Assembly (NCBI RefSeq): GCF_000304475.1
Contig: NC_018945.1
Coordinates: 62,001-126,000, forward strand
Origin: Kazachstania africana CBS 2517
Taxonomy: Eukaryota > Ascomycota > Saccharomycetes > Saccharomycetales > Saccharomycetaceae
DNA length: 64,000 nt
Reading direction: 5' to 3'
Shown: positions 9,809-21,423 of the stretch, in pieces
How the letters are laid out: every line of letters begins with the position of its first letter
Numbering within the stretch: the first letter of the stretch is position 1
Made by a program: the position numbers and the translations under genes
The notes under the pieces: model-generated
What the model saw: only the letters and a program-made list of their open reading frames with translations
Told to the model about the DNA's origin: nothing
The model's database searches: none

Positions 9809-11851
9809 TTACAACTTATTATAACTAGACATATATGTATTGGAATTTGCTGTGCTGATACCAACACTTGAATTACTATTGTTTGCACTTCTCCTAGCTT
9901 GAGGGCCTCTAACTCCTAAAGGATTCTTTGAAAAACTCAATCTGATCCCTCCTTTGCTATTGATTGTAGAACGAGGTAATTGGCTACCATATAATTTTGC
10001 TAGAGCTCTAGTGGAAAAACTGACGTCATCGAATTCAACAAAACACATTGGCCCATGACCATGACCATGTCCAGGAATGCTCTTGTTTTTGAATGACAAT
10101 CTTCTAAAACCTTCTTGGCTAGAAAATAGCTGCCTTAATTCCTGTTCTGTCGCGTCAGGAGGTAGATTACCAACATACAAAGTGTTACAAGGTGGATTTT
10201 GATCAGCAGGATTGGCTGGGGGTGGAATTTTAGCTAATAATGATAAATCAGCTTGTGATATTGCTGACTCGTTTTTAACATTGGCTGCATTACTAACATT
10301 TGGCCTCTTCTTCTCGGAATTAGGGTTTTCGACGTTGACATTTGAAATGTTATTTAGCACTCCATTATTACCTAACGATGAGTTTATACCCATTGCAGCA
10401 GGAGTATTATATTGCTGTGAGAAAGGTGTACTAATCAAACTTCTGTAGGATGCGTCCGGCTTTAATGATTGTTGTCCCAACTGAATCGAACTGCTTTGAG
10501 ATGCTATGGTGTTTGCATTCGAGATTTGAGGAGGATATTGCATTTGCTGTGGATAATTGGAACCTGCCATCAATATATTGGAAGAATCTTTTGATGATGT
10601 AACAGATGCAGAATCAGAAGCTCTCATATAGTTGTTTAACGAAGTAGGTGGGAGATACTGTTGCATGGCACTATAAGAGCTTTGTGATGCCAATGGACCA
10701 ACCGAGCTAGCACTTTCTGAGACGGTCGAATGTCCTATATTCCCATTAGCACTTTGAGGCATTATATCAGAAGTGGTGCTGTTATGATTCATAACCGAAT
10801 TAAAAAGAATGCTGTTTTTTCTAACATCGAGTGGACCCCATTCAAATACTGGAGTAGAAGACTGAGGAAATTCATTTAATGTGGCACTAACAGGTTGCGT
10901 AGTTATAGGATTCCAAATATCTTCATTATTGTCACTTTCCATTGTGAAAAGAGTCTTGCTTGTAGCTGGCATACTACTATTAGTGTTAGTATTATTAATA
11001 TCGTTACTACTGTTATTGTTGATAGTAGTGTTAGAACTATTATTTTGACCTATGCTTTCTTGTTGGGAAGGAGCAAAGTAAGGATCATTGGTAAATGGAT
11101 CACTGAAGGAAAACCTTGATTTTGGGAAAATCATCGAATTTTTCCTATTAGAAGCTGGCTTGTTAGAATTAGAATCTGGGGAAGAACCGAAAACTGGCAA
11201 CAGTCGTACATCACTCGAAAGTAAGTAATTATGTTGTTTAGGCACAATCCCCCTGTAATCAATGGGTTTGTTTGTAATTTCATCAATAACTTCAATTATA
11301 CAAGCTGAGTCACTACCTGGACCAAATATATCACACTTGGTACTTAATATAGAGGCATATTGTGAAACAATTACTAAGTTATCAAACTTGGCAATTATAA
11401 CCGAAGTATTATCAGAGCCTGAAGTTTTACTAAGTTCCACATTCAGTATACCAGTTGCCAAGGCAAATATCGAATGACACTCTCTAAGAGTAATATCTTC
11501 TGGGATGTGACTAATTTTTAACAAATATGGACCATGTGAAATAAGCTTTTCCTCTTCATTTGATACCATATCATCATCATCATTTATATCAATGCCACTG
11601 ATAGACAAATTGTGAAGTACTGATGATAGATTTAAAGGAGAGGAATTATGTTCATTGACAAGCGGCACAGAATCATTATTTGGCCTATTTAAGTTGCTGC
11701 CGTTGGTATATTGAACGGAATTCGCGCTTTCCAATGTCGGTGAGATGTTTGGCACTGCATTAAAGGATGCATTTTCTGAGCTTGATGTGAAACCAGGCTG
11801 GTTGAACAGATTAGTAGCCTCTGGTTGTTTTTGTTCTTTTATTAGGGACAT
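9809..11851 (-). CDS. WHI4: RNA-binding cell-size regulator Whi4/Whi3
   Basis: RRM protein of the Whi3/Whi4 pair, which binds CLN3 and other mRNAs and restrains G1 cyclin and the cell-size threshold. It is 680 residues (649 and 661 in S. cerevisiae). The C-terminal RRM at roughly residues 555-640 shows RNP2 LYVGNLP and RNP1 MCFVEFDD, with a GHGHGHGP insertion before RNP1. The long N-terminal part is Asn/Ser/Gln-rich, including runs near residues 270-290, typical of the prion-like Whi3 family. Position between SHS1 and HBT1 matches WHI4 (YDL224C), but its ohnologue WHI3 shares the ancestral locus, so naming is by synteny. Confidence 0.93.
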   Translation of the reverse strand: MSLIKEQKQPEATNLFNQPGFTSSSENASFNAVPNISPTLESANSVQYTNGSNLNRPNNDSVPLVNEHNSSPLNLSSVLHNLSISGIDINDDDDMVSNEEEKLISHGPYLLKISHIPEDITLRECHSIFALATGILNVELSKTSGSDNTSVIIAKFDNLVIVSQYASILSTKCDIFGPGSDSACIIEVIDEITNKPIDYRGIVPKQHNYLLSSDVRLLPVFGSSPDSNSNKPASNRKNSMIFPKSRFSFSDPFTNDPYFAPSQQESIGQNNSSNTTINNNSSNDINNTNTNSSMPATSKTLFTMESDNNEDIWNPITTQPVSATLNEFPQSSTPVFEWGPLDVRKNSILFNSVMNHNSTTSDIMPQSANGNIGHSTVSESASSVGPLASQSSYSAMQQYLPPTSLNNYMRASDSASVTSSKDSSNILMAGSNYPQQMQYPPQISNANTIASQSSSIQLGQQSLKPDASYRSLISTPFSQQYNTPAAMGINSSLGNNGVLNNISNVNVENPNSEKKRPNVSNAANVKNESAISQADLSLLAKIPPPANPADQNPPCNTLYVGNLPPDATEQELRQLFSSQEGFRRLSFKNKSIPGHGHGHGPMCFVEFDDVSFSTRALAKLYGSQLPRSTINSKGGIRLSFSKNPLGVRGPQARRSANNSNSSVGISTANSNTYMSSYNKL

Positions 11852-12871
11852 TTGGTATGCAATTTGAAGTAAATACTAGGTAATGCCTGCTTTATACAGA
11901 AATAATTGATGAATATGTGACTTTTTTTTTGGGAATATGATAAATTGAATCTATGTAGATTTCTAATTGCAATAAATATTACAATATTCTTGATTTGTTA
12001 TGATCTTTAGACTCTTAAATGTTGAAAAAATGAACTTAATATGAATGGATCTATGCTATGAGTATATCGATGACTATGATAGTCCTTCCTAGAAAAGCGG
12101 TTACAAAACTTTTAATTGTAATTAACGCAGGATTTCCTGATTCAAGTAAAAGTTGTTTCTTCCTATTTCTTCCTGTCCTTGATTGGATGTTTTGCTCGAC
12201 AAGATTTAGATGGTATCTTCTCTTTCCTGGATATAAACTAGATTACAATTGGAGTATGCTTGAAAGATAACTCGGATACTTGATAAAACACTTGGCAGAT
12301 GTGGCTATTTGAGACGTTGTCGTATATCTTGTTTTATATATTTGGTGGCAAAAATCGGTAAAGAGATCTTTGTTGACTAATTTTATGACTTTACGGTATG
12401 CGCTGGTCGAAAAACCCAGCAAAAAAGAAACATGCTTGCCAGTCAATTCGTGATGAAAAAGACTGACAGGAGCTCACCATTTGCTTGACAGGCATGAATA
12501 TCTTCTATCTCCAGATTGCTATCAGATATGCATGTCATTGACATATTTAGAAGTCAACTACACTATGATGATTCAAATATACGTTTTAAAATTGGATCCA
12601 ATCGGTGCGTACTTACTTCATACTGACCAATCATATTTCGGATTTTGCAACGGTCGTGTTAAAAAATGAATCAAATGTCAAATAATTGATAAACAAAAGT
12701 CTGATTTCAACTATACAAATTATAGACAAAACAAATACTAGATATGTTATTTTAATAAACTGTAGCAAATAAGTAAAAACGTAAAATATTCAGAGAGAAG
12801 TAGAGGTAAAAATAAAAGGGAAAAACAAACTGTGAATGAAGATTACATTGCGGATGCATGTGTCGCTCGAC
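11852..12871. other. long WHI4 upstream region
   Basis: About 1 kb between the WHI4 start and the HBT1 end, both on the minus strand. Short ORFs occur on both strands (for example 12058-12270), but none has convincing composition. It probably holds the WHI4 promoter and the HBT1 terminator. No tRNA or repeat was seen. Confidence 0.5.
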
Positions 12872-15800
12872 TTAGGATCTGGATATACTTCTTCTTATTC
12901 TGTTGATAATACCAGGCTTTTTTTCCTGTGTTGTGGGCTCCTCTTCATTGGCGTATTGTCGAGGGATGGCCTCGGTCTCTCCAAGACGTTTATTGTAATC
13001 GTATGCGGCTGCATCGTGTGCAGAAGTGTCTGTGGGCCCTGCGCCGGAAGCATTGGAACCAGGGCCAAGTGTTTTATAGGCGCCACCTGATTCAGCACCT
13101 TGTAAAGTATAATCGCCCTTCAATTTTGATTGTAATGGCTCTTTTGTAAAGGGTTTTGCTTGGGTCTGGGCTCCGTAGGTGCTCACATTTGGATCAACTA
13201 GGCTTGGATAGTTTCCAACTTGAGAGGCATACACATCTGCATGTTCTGATCCAATACTCTTTGTTCTTCTAGCAGAGAGCTCCTCATGTTCTCTTGAGCC
13301 TCTCGATCTACCTTGCTTCTTCGTGCGTTGTTGATACCCAGGGTCCAGAGTCCTATGCTCTTGAGAATAATCTTTCGCATATTCTTGTTGCTGAGAATGT
13401 GGTGCTTGTTGACTTATCTGTTGACCTTGATGTTGTTCTTCCCTAGGATGATAGTTGCCACGAGGCTCTGTCACCACCTTCTCTTCCCTCCAAGCCTGAT
13501 GCTGCACACGGGGTGCTTCCTTTTGACCAAGCGTAGCAGTACCAGTAGATCCAGCAGCAGCTCCAATAGCAGCTCCTTGTGTTGCACTCGAGTAAGGCTT
13601 TTGTTGAGAGACTGGATGCATGCTCTGAGGTTTTTTCTGGAATTCCTGTTGAACGACAAATGGTTTTGCTTCTTCTGGGCCTGTTTTTAACATAGGTTCT
13701 ACCTGTTGTCCATAATGCCCGTGCTCTGAACTAGGGTATTTCTGCAAATACTGTTTCGAAAGCTGATGCTTACCAACCAAGCTTTCTGCTTCCTTTTTAG
13801 ACTTGAGGGGCACATTTGCATTTTCATTGAAACCAATAAATCCAGCTGACCCAGGGATATGTTGACGGGTTCCCCAATCGGGCTCCGCTTTTGACGTTTT
13901 ACTTCTTGTGTCTACATGCTTAGATGGTTGTCCTGATTGCCATACAGCCCCATTTGCTCGAATTGGAATGGAAGGTCCTCCAAGATACGTCCCAATAGGG
14001 ATGCTACCTCCACGCATTTCTTGCATGCTGGAGTTGCTAATCCCACTAGAATTAGTCTCTGGCCCGGTTTCATTTTGAACTCTTCTTTTCTGGATACCCT
14101 TAGTTGCTGTAGCTGCTCCAGCACCAAGGCCACTAGCGACGGCGGGCCCTTTGATGAACGGTTTTGGTCCAGCTTTAACCTCTTGTCTATGTGGCACATA
14201 GCCAGGTTCTTGGGCGAAGCCATGGTGCAATTCTCCAAACATGTCGTTTCCGCCATAATCTAACCCTCCTGGTACATTTTGTACATTCATGTCTTTACCA
14301 GCTTCTGTGACGCCTTTATTAGTGCCAAGTGTACCTTTATTTGCACCCATGGTATTTTTCACGCCAGCACCGGTTGTGCCAGCCACTGCACCGGTAGCAA
14401 TACCTGAAGTAGTGCCTGACCAGCCAGGTGATTGTTGAGTGTCAGTTGGAGCACTCCGATCTTGTGAAATTCCGTCGTCGTGCCAGCCCGCACCTGATGA
14501 CCCAAAAATAGTACCTTTCCCGTAGTCATCTCTAGCTCTAAAACCAGTTGCACCATCTCCTTTGCCATAACCAGTATTATCTTGGGTATCAGGTTTGTGC
14601 CTGGATGGAGTATGCGAACCTTCAGTTTGGGCAATGTTCTGTTGTCCAAGATCCTTGGCGTGCTCAGCTGCATGCTTTCCAGAGGTCCCAGAACCAAAAC
14701 CTCCAACATTTTTACCTGCATTTTGCTTACCGATAGCAGCACCGGTGGTTCTTCCATAAATGTCGTATGAAGTGTCATCAAATGATCCTCTACCTGTAGA
14801 ACGATCACTGTATGCGTATTTACCATATTCCTTATCGCGGGGAGTTATAATGTGTTCCTCATCATGGATGATGCCGGGTCCCTTTGTATGGATATCAGTG
14901 ACATCTTGGTGATAGAGGTCTTTACCAAAAACACCTTTATCACGTATATCGGTACTATAACCAGTTGTTTCCATGGCTCCTGCACCAGTACCCGTAGCAG
15001 CAGCGCCATAGGCCGCCTTTTCACCGCCAGGAATTGTCCATGTTTTATGCAAACGTCTTGCTTTACCAGCAGTGGGTGCAACACCTTCACCGGGCACCGC
15101 TTCAGCATTCTTCATAAATCCAGGTATTCCTGTATTTTCACAACCACTAGGCATTACTTCATCGTCGTACATTTTTGACTCAGACATTCTTCTAACAGTG
15201 TCTTGAGGCTCCTTAATGTCCTGTGATGTCGCTTGCATAGCCTGTTGTTGTGCTGTACGTTCAACAGCTCTTCCACATCCTGGAATACCCACAGCACTAA
15301 GACCAACTCCCTCAGAAAGGCCAGCTCCACCGAACCCAGTGGTAAATATTTCTTTCTCAGATAGGTGTCTATCATCCACATCTCTAAACCATGAAGCATC
15401 TGCAGCATCAGACTTCTGAGCGCGTCCCTTTTCCTGATTTCTAGCTGACTGGATATCTTTGCTCTCTTCCTTCATTGAAGTATCATTCTGCTTAGTGACT
15501 TCGGAATCCATTCCACGAGACTCGGCAGCTGTCATTCCTGTGTTCTTATCCCAACCTTGGCCTGATGGTTTAGTATTATTTGAGAACGAATTACCATGAT
15601 TATAAGTTCTTGGAACACTAGGTTGAGTACTGGTTCCTCCACTTCTTGAGGCTGTTGAATAGTTGCTTTCCCCATACTTAGCCTTTCCGTCGTTAAAACC
15701 GCCTGGAATATTTCCTGCAACCAAATTTGCGTGCTCTTGTTCTAACTGTCTCGCATCATTTGCTGCTTCAGATTGATATTCATGAAAAGCTTCGACTGGA

Positions 15801-15907
15801 TAATCCTCATGATCATGTGTTTTTTTATGACCACTTCTCTCACAAGTAAGTATATACGCAAATATTAGTAAAATGTCTCATATATAGAAAAAAACAACCT
15901 GTCTCAT
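12872..15907 (-). CDS. HBT1: Hub1 target protein Hbt1, probable 5' intron
   Basis: Large, disordered, hydrophilic protein related to S. cerevisiae Hbt1 (1046 residues), a substrate of the ubiquitin-like Hub1 needed for polarised mating projections. The conserved N-terminal block includes EQEHANLVAGNIPGGFNDG; the body is Gly/Ala/Thr-rich and the tail ends RIRRSISRS. The frame is open up to a stop at 15878-15880 but contains no ATG before the conserved block. The gene therefore probably has a small first exon. A candidate is ATG at 15907 (exon 15899-15907), intron 15839-15898 with branch-like TACTAAT at 15864-15870, and exon 2 12872-15838, giving about 991 residues. The donor GTTGTT is non-consensus, so this model is tentative. 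FMP45 follows, as in YDL223C-YDL222C. Confidence 0.75.
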
Positions 15908-16199
15908 TAGGTGCTGATGTATTGGAGTTTAGGAGAAACGATTTTGAACAGAACACCAGAGTAAAAAAGATAATACATTCCACAACAACCAACGACCAAT
16001 TCTAACAGGATAATAATTAATTAATTAAATTAAAAAGTACTACAAAAAAGAAAACTAGAAAGAGAGAAAATAAAATGTTAATTAGGGCGATGTAAAGAAG
16101 TCAAATGAATTTCAAAAAGTTCAAAATTATCTGTTAATTTATCATCATTTGAAAAAATAAGAAAATATATTAAAAAAGATAGGAAAAGGCAGTTGATAA

Positions 16200-17210
16200 T
16201 TAAGCATTGTGGGTTAATGGTACACCTTCCTCTTTTGTAGTAGTTAGAATTTCTCGTGTTGGTTCGTTATCCGTTGTGTGTTGGTACTTATCTTTTTTCA
16301 CTCTAGTGAAATATTTGCCGTCGTTTTGATTGATAGGTTTTTGGGTAGTGCCAGCTGTAGCAGGCACCGCTTCCCCCCTAGCATACGTTGTTTGTGGGAC
16401 CTGTTGTGCCACACGCTGTGCGCCTTGTTGTGGAACATTTTGTGGAGCAGGTGTTACATCGGTGGCACCCCTGGCATATGCTTGTTTAAAGTACTGTGTC
16501 GTGTCTCCAGAGGCTGGTGGATAAGTATTGTAAACCTCTGGTTCCTCATACTGAGAGTACTTTTTGCCTTTATGTGTGGCCGAAACGAAAGTACTCCAAA
16601 TTGTATTTAAGAGAAGTAGGAAAACGGTTGTCCAGATGAATGCGAAATTCTTGGCACCAAGTTTTGCACTTCTATGGTTGTTATGGAAAGCTTTTCTGGC
16701 CTTGACATAGCAACCTGTATATAAACAGGCAGCTAATATCATGAAGAAGAATGCCAACCAGGACATAACAGTGGTAAAAATGGCAAGTCCTTTAATAATG
16801 GTAAAGATCCCAACCAAAGTTGGAATGATAGTCAACATTAAGAAAAAGAATCCAATCAACAACATTGCCCAAGCAACTCTCGATAGGTAATAATATGTAT
16901 TCCTGTTGTTGAGAAAAGTAGATGGCATATTAGGACTACTACCGAAATTGTCCCTCGGAGAGAAAGGCTTGGCAGGGGCTTTATGGGAACAATTACCTAC
17001 GTTATTATTTTCAAAACCACAAAAGTCGTAATTGTACCATCTCGTAACACTTGGCGCACTATTAAAACCTTGGGTATTTGCTTGAAACCAGTAAAAATTT
17101 TTTAAAGTACCCCCAGTACGTGCACCAGATAGAATAATAAAAAAACTCAATAAACCAGCACCTAATAAGAGTAATAGCATCAAAGCATTTACTAACCTTT
17201 TGAATAACAT
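16200..17210 (-). CDS. FMP45: Sur7-family eisosome membrane protein Fmp45
   Basis: Plasma-membrane protein of the SUR7 family (Fmp45/Ynl194c). In S. cerevisiae these mark eisosomes, respond to stationary phase and help ascospore wall formation. It is 336 residues (309 in S. cerevisiae). Four hydrophobic segments are visible: residues 8-28, about 113-133, about 140-165 and about 193-213. A long extracellular loop with Cys residues lies between the first and second. The C-terminal cytoplasmic tail is Pro/Ala/Gln-rich. The start at 17210 directly precedes the first membrane segment. Its place after HBT1 matches YDL222C. Confidence 0.93.
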   Translation of the reverse strand: MLFKRLVNALMLLLLLGAGLLSFFIILSGARTGGTLKNFYWFQANTQGFNSAPSVTRWYNYDFCGFENNNVGNCSHKAPAKPFSPRDNFGSSPNMPSTFLNNRNTYYYLSRVAWAMLLIGFFFLMLTIIPTLVGIFTIIKGLAIFTTVMSWLAFFFMILAACLYTGCYVKARKAFHNNHRSAKLGAKNFAFIWTTVFLLLLNTIWSTFVSATHKGKKYSQYEEPEVYNTYPPASGDTTQYFKQAYARGATDVTPAPQNVPQQGAQRVAQQVPQTTYARGEAVPATAGTTQKPINQNDGKYFTRVKKDKYQHTTDNEPTREILTTTKEEGVPLTHNA

Positions 17211-17754
17211 TTTCGTATTTTTTTCTTATTTGATATATTTTATGTAAATCCTAACCTATTGGTAAACTACTGGACATGGGAAATAGGTGATAATTTTAAG
17301 ATTCTAACTATCGCGGTTTTTAAATACTGCTTTATGGAAGAACCAAGTTAAGGGGAGATCACATCTGCCAGTATTCCATTCAAGAGGACCTGATCAAACT
17401 TAGGGATACCAGCCTTCATTTGTTAATCAACTACAACGTAACTAGAGAGAAAAAGGACAGAGAATACCAAATACCACATAGGTAGTCTAAAGGGTTCTCT
17501 CCCACTGTGCTAAACCTAGTCCAGCTAAATACATTCTCTCAGTGTAATCTATGACATGGTCCACCTTAGAGGATGGATTGTTTTCGGTTTTGCTGGATCA
17601 AGCGGCGCGCGATGCTAGAAAACTTCCAAGAGCAAAGCGATGAGATGAATAAGCTAAAGGGTACTCGTGTTAAAGGGAAAAGGAACATCTGGCTATCATG
17701 ATCGACTTGATGGGTAAGGTGAAAAGAAAAACAAACGTTATTCATCGATTGGGT
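17211..17754. promoter_or_regulatory. FMP45 promoter region
   Basis: 544 bases between the FMP45 start and the CDC13 end. One AGGGG stress-response-type element lies at 17351-17355, which would suit a stationary-phase gene. Nothing else stands out. Confidence 0.4.
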
Positions 17755-20181
17755 TTATCGAAGGACTTCCACTTTAGGCTGTATGGCGTAGTTCGCTGAT
17801 TCTTCTAATTTAATAGATATTTCTTGAGTTGCTGAAGACGCCTTCCGCGTCTTCAATTCTAGTTGGTACTTCAATTCTTCTAGTGTACATTCTATAGGAC
17901 ACCAACTTACTATACTTGTGTATTCATTCAACTTCACCATACTTCTAACTATCTTAAAGTTCAACTGACAATCGACTAGCTCTCTTCCAATTATTCCTAA
18001 TTGATTGTTTCCTTTGAAATAATTGATGTTATCTCTGCCAAAAATTTGAATTTTAAGAATTCTATTGGGGTCTATGGTCTTCTTTGATATTAGATCATCC
18101 GTTACGTATAAGTTAACAAAATCTTCGTCATCTATGTCATATTCGATCAATTTGGCAGTGATATTAAATAACGTCATATCATCTGCATTTCTTATCATGT
18201 TTAAAGTAGCAATGTCATTTTCGTCGATTATCTTATAATTTATTACATTAGAGTTCAGTCTAGGGATATTTGCATACTTCCTAACGTTATCATATTCTGG
18301 AACTGCTTCAACTCCATCAGACATATTTGGCGATTCCATCGTAATATATCCTTGTGAACTTTTCCTGATTGGGAAACACTTTGAATACACATATGAGTAA
18401 GGTTCCAGGTCTTGTAAAGAAATGAATCGTGCTAGACTGTTGTAAATGTATGTGAGGGCCATTCTTTCTTCTGTATCACGGTCTATAAAAGTGTTAAACA
18501 GCACCGGTTCAATAGCCCTAGCAATTAAGTTCAATTTGTTATTATAAAACTGGATCTTCAAAGATAATTTACACACAATCCCACAGTGAGTTAGATTGGC
18601 TTCATTGTATTTCATCATTTCTCTAATATCTTCGGTACCTAATTTTTCTTTAACTGCTCTATTAAATTGATCAAATTGATTCGAATACATAATTACTCTA
18701 TAACCTTCATTTGTTTGTAATTTGTTATCAAATGAAACTATGAACCTGTCGAACAAATATTTTTGCTCAATATCATTAGTTGTAAAATCTGTAAAGACCA
18801 TGGAAGTAAATGAACTTTTCTCAAAAGAGCAAGAGACCAAAAGACCCATCATGTCTGCATACTTTACTTCACCTAGTTTCAGTTGTAAATCCTTAAACAG
18901 GATTAATGGATCCTTACTTGTACGAGGTTTAGCTACTTCTTTATCAATCACTCTATAATCACCATTTTCAAATTTACTCAACCCCCAATAATAGGAATGC
19001 ACGTTAACATTATCATTGTTATTATGCAAAAAAATCCATCTTTTCCTAACAATTTCAATGACAGCAATAGAACTTTCCTTCAATGAGAATTGGAAGTCAC
19101 AGTGAATTTCTAAACAATTTACCATTGGGTTCAAATTATTGATTTCTTTACTTCCCACTTCAGTGATATATAACCTTGAGCAATCAGATGTATGATAAGC
19201 GATTTTACATCTGATTGTTTTTGGGCTATCATCGGTACTAGCCAAAAGTGATTGCAAACTCCATGGTTCAAAGGATTGGCTATCCAAGGCAGTAGCTACA
19301 ATCGCACTGCTGGATTGAGTGTCCAGCTTAGATTTTTTTCGAGGTTGTGAGCATGCTGATGTATTTGAATCAGACTCAATTTCTTCAATCATTGGTACTA
19401 TTTCTTCAACCATTGGTAGTACTTCCTCACAACTCTCAAAACTATCATTTGCAGTTGATTTTAAGTCCTGAGATGCCATAGCATTCTTTGAAGTCAAGAA
19501 TATTGTACTTGGCTGTTGTGAATCCAAAGCCTGCGAGCTAAATGTGTCTTGAGAATCATCGTTAACTCGTTGCATCAGAAGGTTGGAAAAAAGAGTGTCC
19601 TTTAATTTCGATTTTATTGCGTTGAATTTGAGATTTTCTATGAAATCAAAAAGCTCACTGGTGGATCCACTTAATTTTGTAAATTTAAATTCATTTTCAG
19701 GTGACTCTTCGTACCTAATCAAGTCATTAAATAATTGCGAGAGTTTCTCCCCAGCAGGATCTTTCTCTTTGGTTGCCAGAATAGCATCGTTCAACCTGAT
19801 TGGTTCTATATCGTTTAGATACAGAGCTGACTTCCCCTTACTTGAAATATAAGTAGCTGTGCATTTAACGAAACATAATTTTCTCAAATGCATGTCTTCA
19901 ATGTCCATGGTAATCTTCCCATACATATTTATATCAAAAAAATGATAGATTAATGAAATTGTTATTCTAGCTAACCTACACGAGGTCGAACAGTTGAATC
20001 TAACTTTAACTTTATAACAGTCATTATTTTCGTTGAAATCTTGTAATTGTAATAGATAGTAGTTACAGGTAGAAGTAACTGACGTCAAAACAGAGATGAA
20101 TTGTATCTCGATGGGTGTCTTATCTGGTTGGCCTTCCAATTCATGCAGCGAAGAAACCCATTTAATTGCTGAATCCGACAT
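17755..20181 (-). CDS. CDC13: telomere-capping single-strand binding protein Cdc13
   Basis: Subunit of the Cdc13-Stn1-Ten1 complex that binds the G-rich telomeric overhang, protects ends and recruits telomerase. It is 808 residues (924 in S. cerevisiae). An N-terminal OB-fold-like region begins EIQFISVLTSVTSTCNYYLLQL. An Asp/Ser-rich recruitment-type segment lies around residues 210-300. The DNA-binding OB region follows with WIFLHNNND and VHSYYWGLSKFENGDYRV. The C-terminal OB-like domain ends the protein. Similarity to S. cerevisiae is modest, as is usual for this fast-evolving protein, so position between FMP45 and divergent DTD1 is important support. The first ATG at 20181 is used. Confidence 0.9.
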   Translation of the reverse strand: MSDSAIKWVSSLHELEGQPDKTPIEIQFISVLTSVTSTCNYYLLQLQDFNENNDCYKVKVRFNCSTSCRLARITISLIYHFFDINMYGKITMDIEDMHLRKLCFVKCTATYISSKGKSALYLNDIEPIRLNDAILATKEKDPAGEKLSQLFNDLIRYEESPENEFKFTKLSGSTSELFDFIENLKFNAIKSKLKDTLFSNLLMQRVNDDSQDTFSSQALDSQQPSTIFLTSKNAMASQDLKSTANDSFESCEEVLPMVEEIVPMIEEIESDSNTSACSQPRKKSKLDTQSSSAIVATALDSQSFEPWSLQSLLASTDDSPKTIRCKIAYHTSDCSRLYITEVGSKEINNLNPMVNCLEIHCDFQFSLKESSIAVIEIVRKRWIFLHNNNDNVNVHSYYWGLSKFENGDYRVIDKEVAKPRTSKDPLILFKDLQLKLGEVKYADMMGLLVSCSFEKSSFTSMVFTDFTTNDIEQKYLFDRFIVSFDNKLQTNEGYRVIMYSNQFDQFNRAVKEKLGTEDIREMMKYNEANLTHCGIVCKLSLKIQFYNNKLNLIARAIEPVLFNTFIDRDTEERMALTYIYNSLARFISLQDLEPYSYVYSKCFPIRKSSQGYITMESPNMSDGVEAVPEYDNVRKYANIPRLNSNVINYKIIDENDIATLNMIRNADDMTLFNITAKLIEYDIDDEDFVNLYVTDDLISKKTIDPNRILKIQIFGRDNINYFKGNNQLGIIGRELVDCQLNFKIVRSMVKLNEYTSIVSWCPIECTLEELKYQLELKTRKASSATQEISIKLEESANYAIQPKVEVLR

Positions 20182-20407
20182 CCTGTTCTCAGAACCCAAT
20201 ATATCAGCAGACTGTATTAAACCTTCCTATAGTTGAAGCAATCGGGCGATGGTCTTGTTTAAGTTTTGTTTATATACTCAATTCATCTTCGCGTCTTCGT
20301 GATGCAAATATTCACATCGAGAAAAGTTTTGATATCAACTATATATACAGCGAGTCATTGCTAAATTGCCTTTATGACAAAGTGACGATCACAGCATCCA
20401 TTGCAGT

Positions 20408-20936
20408 ATGAAAATTGTGTTACAAAAAGTGAGCCAAGCCTCTGTCGTGGTGAATTCACAGACAATTTCAAGGTAAGTTTGAGTGTATCTTTACAGGTTA
20501 AATGAGCCAAACAATATACTAACCAACCTTGCTGGTCTCATACAGTATCAAGAAAGGCTATATGCTGCTAGTTGGTATTTCTACAGAAGACACTGAAGAA
20601 GACATCAACAAATTGTCGAACAAAGTGTTAAATTTGAGAATTTTTGAAGATGCTAATGGTGAAAATTTCTGGAAGCAAAATATCAAGGACGTCAACGGTG
20701 AAATTTTATCCATTTCACAGTTTACTTTATTAGCGAAGACGAAGAAAGGTACTAAACCTGATTTCCACATGGCTCAGAAGGGACACATTGCTAAGGAATT
20801 ATATGATTTATTCTTAGAAAATCTACAAAAAGGATTAGGCAAAGATAAGGTTCAAGACGGTGAATTTGGTGCAATGATGAATTGTCACCTAACAAATGAG
20901 GGTCCCATTACCATTATACTTGATAGTAAACAATAG
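20408..20936 (+). CDS. DTD1: D-aminoacyl-tRNA deacylase, one intron
   Basis: D-Tyr-tRNA deacylase that removes D-amino acids mischarged on tRNA. Exon 1 is 20408-20472 and exon 2 is 20546-20936, giving 151 residues (150 in S. cerevisiae, which also has an intron). The 73-base intron has donor GTAAGT at 20473, branch TACTAAC at 20517-20523 and acceptor TACAG ending at 20545. Splicing restores the conserved N terminus MKIVLQKVSQASVVV joined to KKGYMLLVGIS. Catalytic-family motifs SQFTLLAKTKKGTKPDFH and the C-terminal NEGPITIILD are present. It is divergent from CDC13, as in YDL219W-YDL220C. Confidence 0.96.
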
Positions 20937-21423
20937 TAGAAATTACGTATTTCCGCATTATTCCTATATAGAACTATGAATTTACCTAGTGTCAGCGATG
21001 GTGAACTAATGATAGATACTTCTCCTTTCCCTGTCTCCACCCTCACATATCTCACTTCAATGAACTTAATGTGATCTAACTGATCATGCTCAAAACTTGG
21101 ATCAGTACATCCGGCCCATCACCACTATGCTTCTTACCAATCCTGGACACCGCACCGCGTTCAAGATCAAATTCGATGCGCAATGCATTTCGATAAGAAA
21201 CTTAAACCAATTTGTTCCTTTGTACCTTTAAAGGGAGGTACGTAACGTTAGCTAGTTGATTAGCCAACTTATGCACATATTGTAAAAGGGTTCGTCTTTT
21301 CATTGGAGACTCTGATATGAACTACGCAGAAAGAGAGTACGTTACGACCCTTAATGGACGTTTGGAGCTCCTAAAATATATATAAGTGGTGGGAAATCTG
21401 GTAGCCACTTATGCCTCATCTTG
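20937..21423. promoter_or_regulatory. DTD1-YDL218W intergenic region
   Basis: 487 bases containing the promoter of the YDL218W homologue. A TATATATAAG TATA-type element lies about 45 bases before its start. No other gene is seen. Confidence 0.45.

Noticed and set aside
12058..12669. short ORFs between WHI4 and HBT1
   Set aside because: No similarity, weak starts and no codon bias; they look like chance frames in a long promoter.
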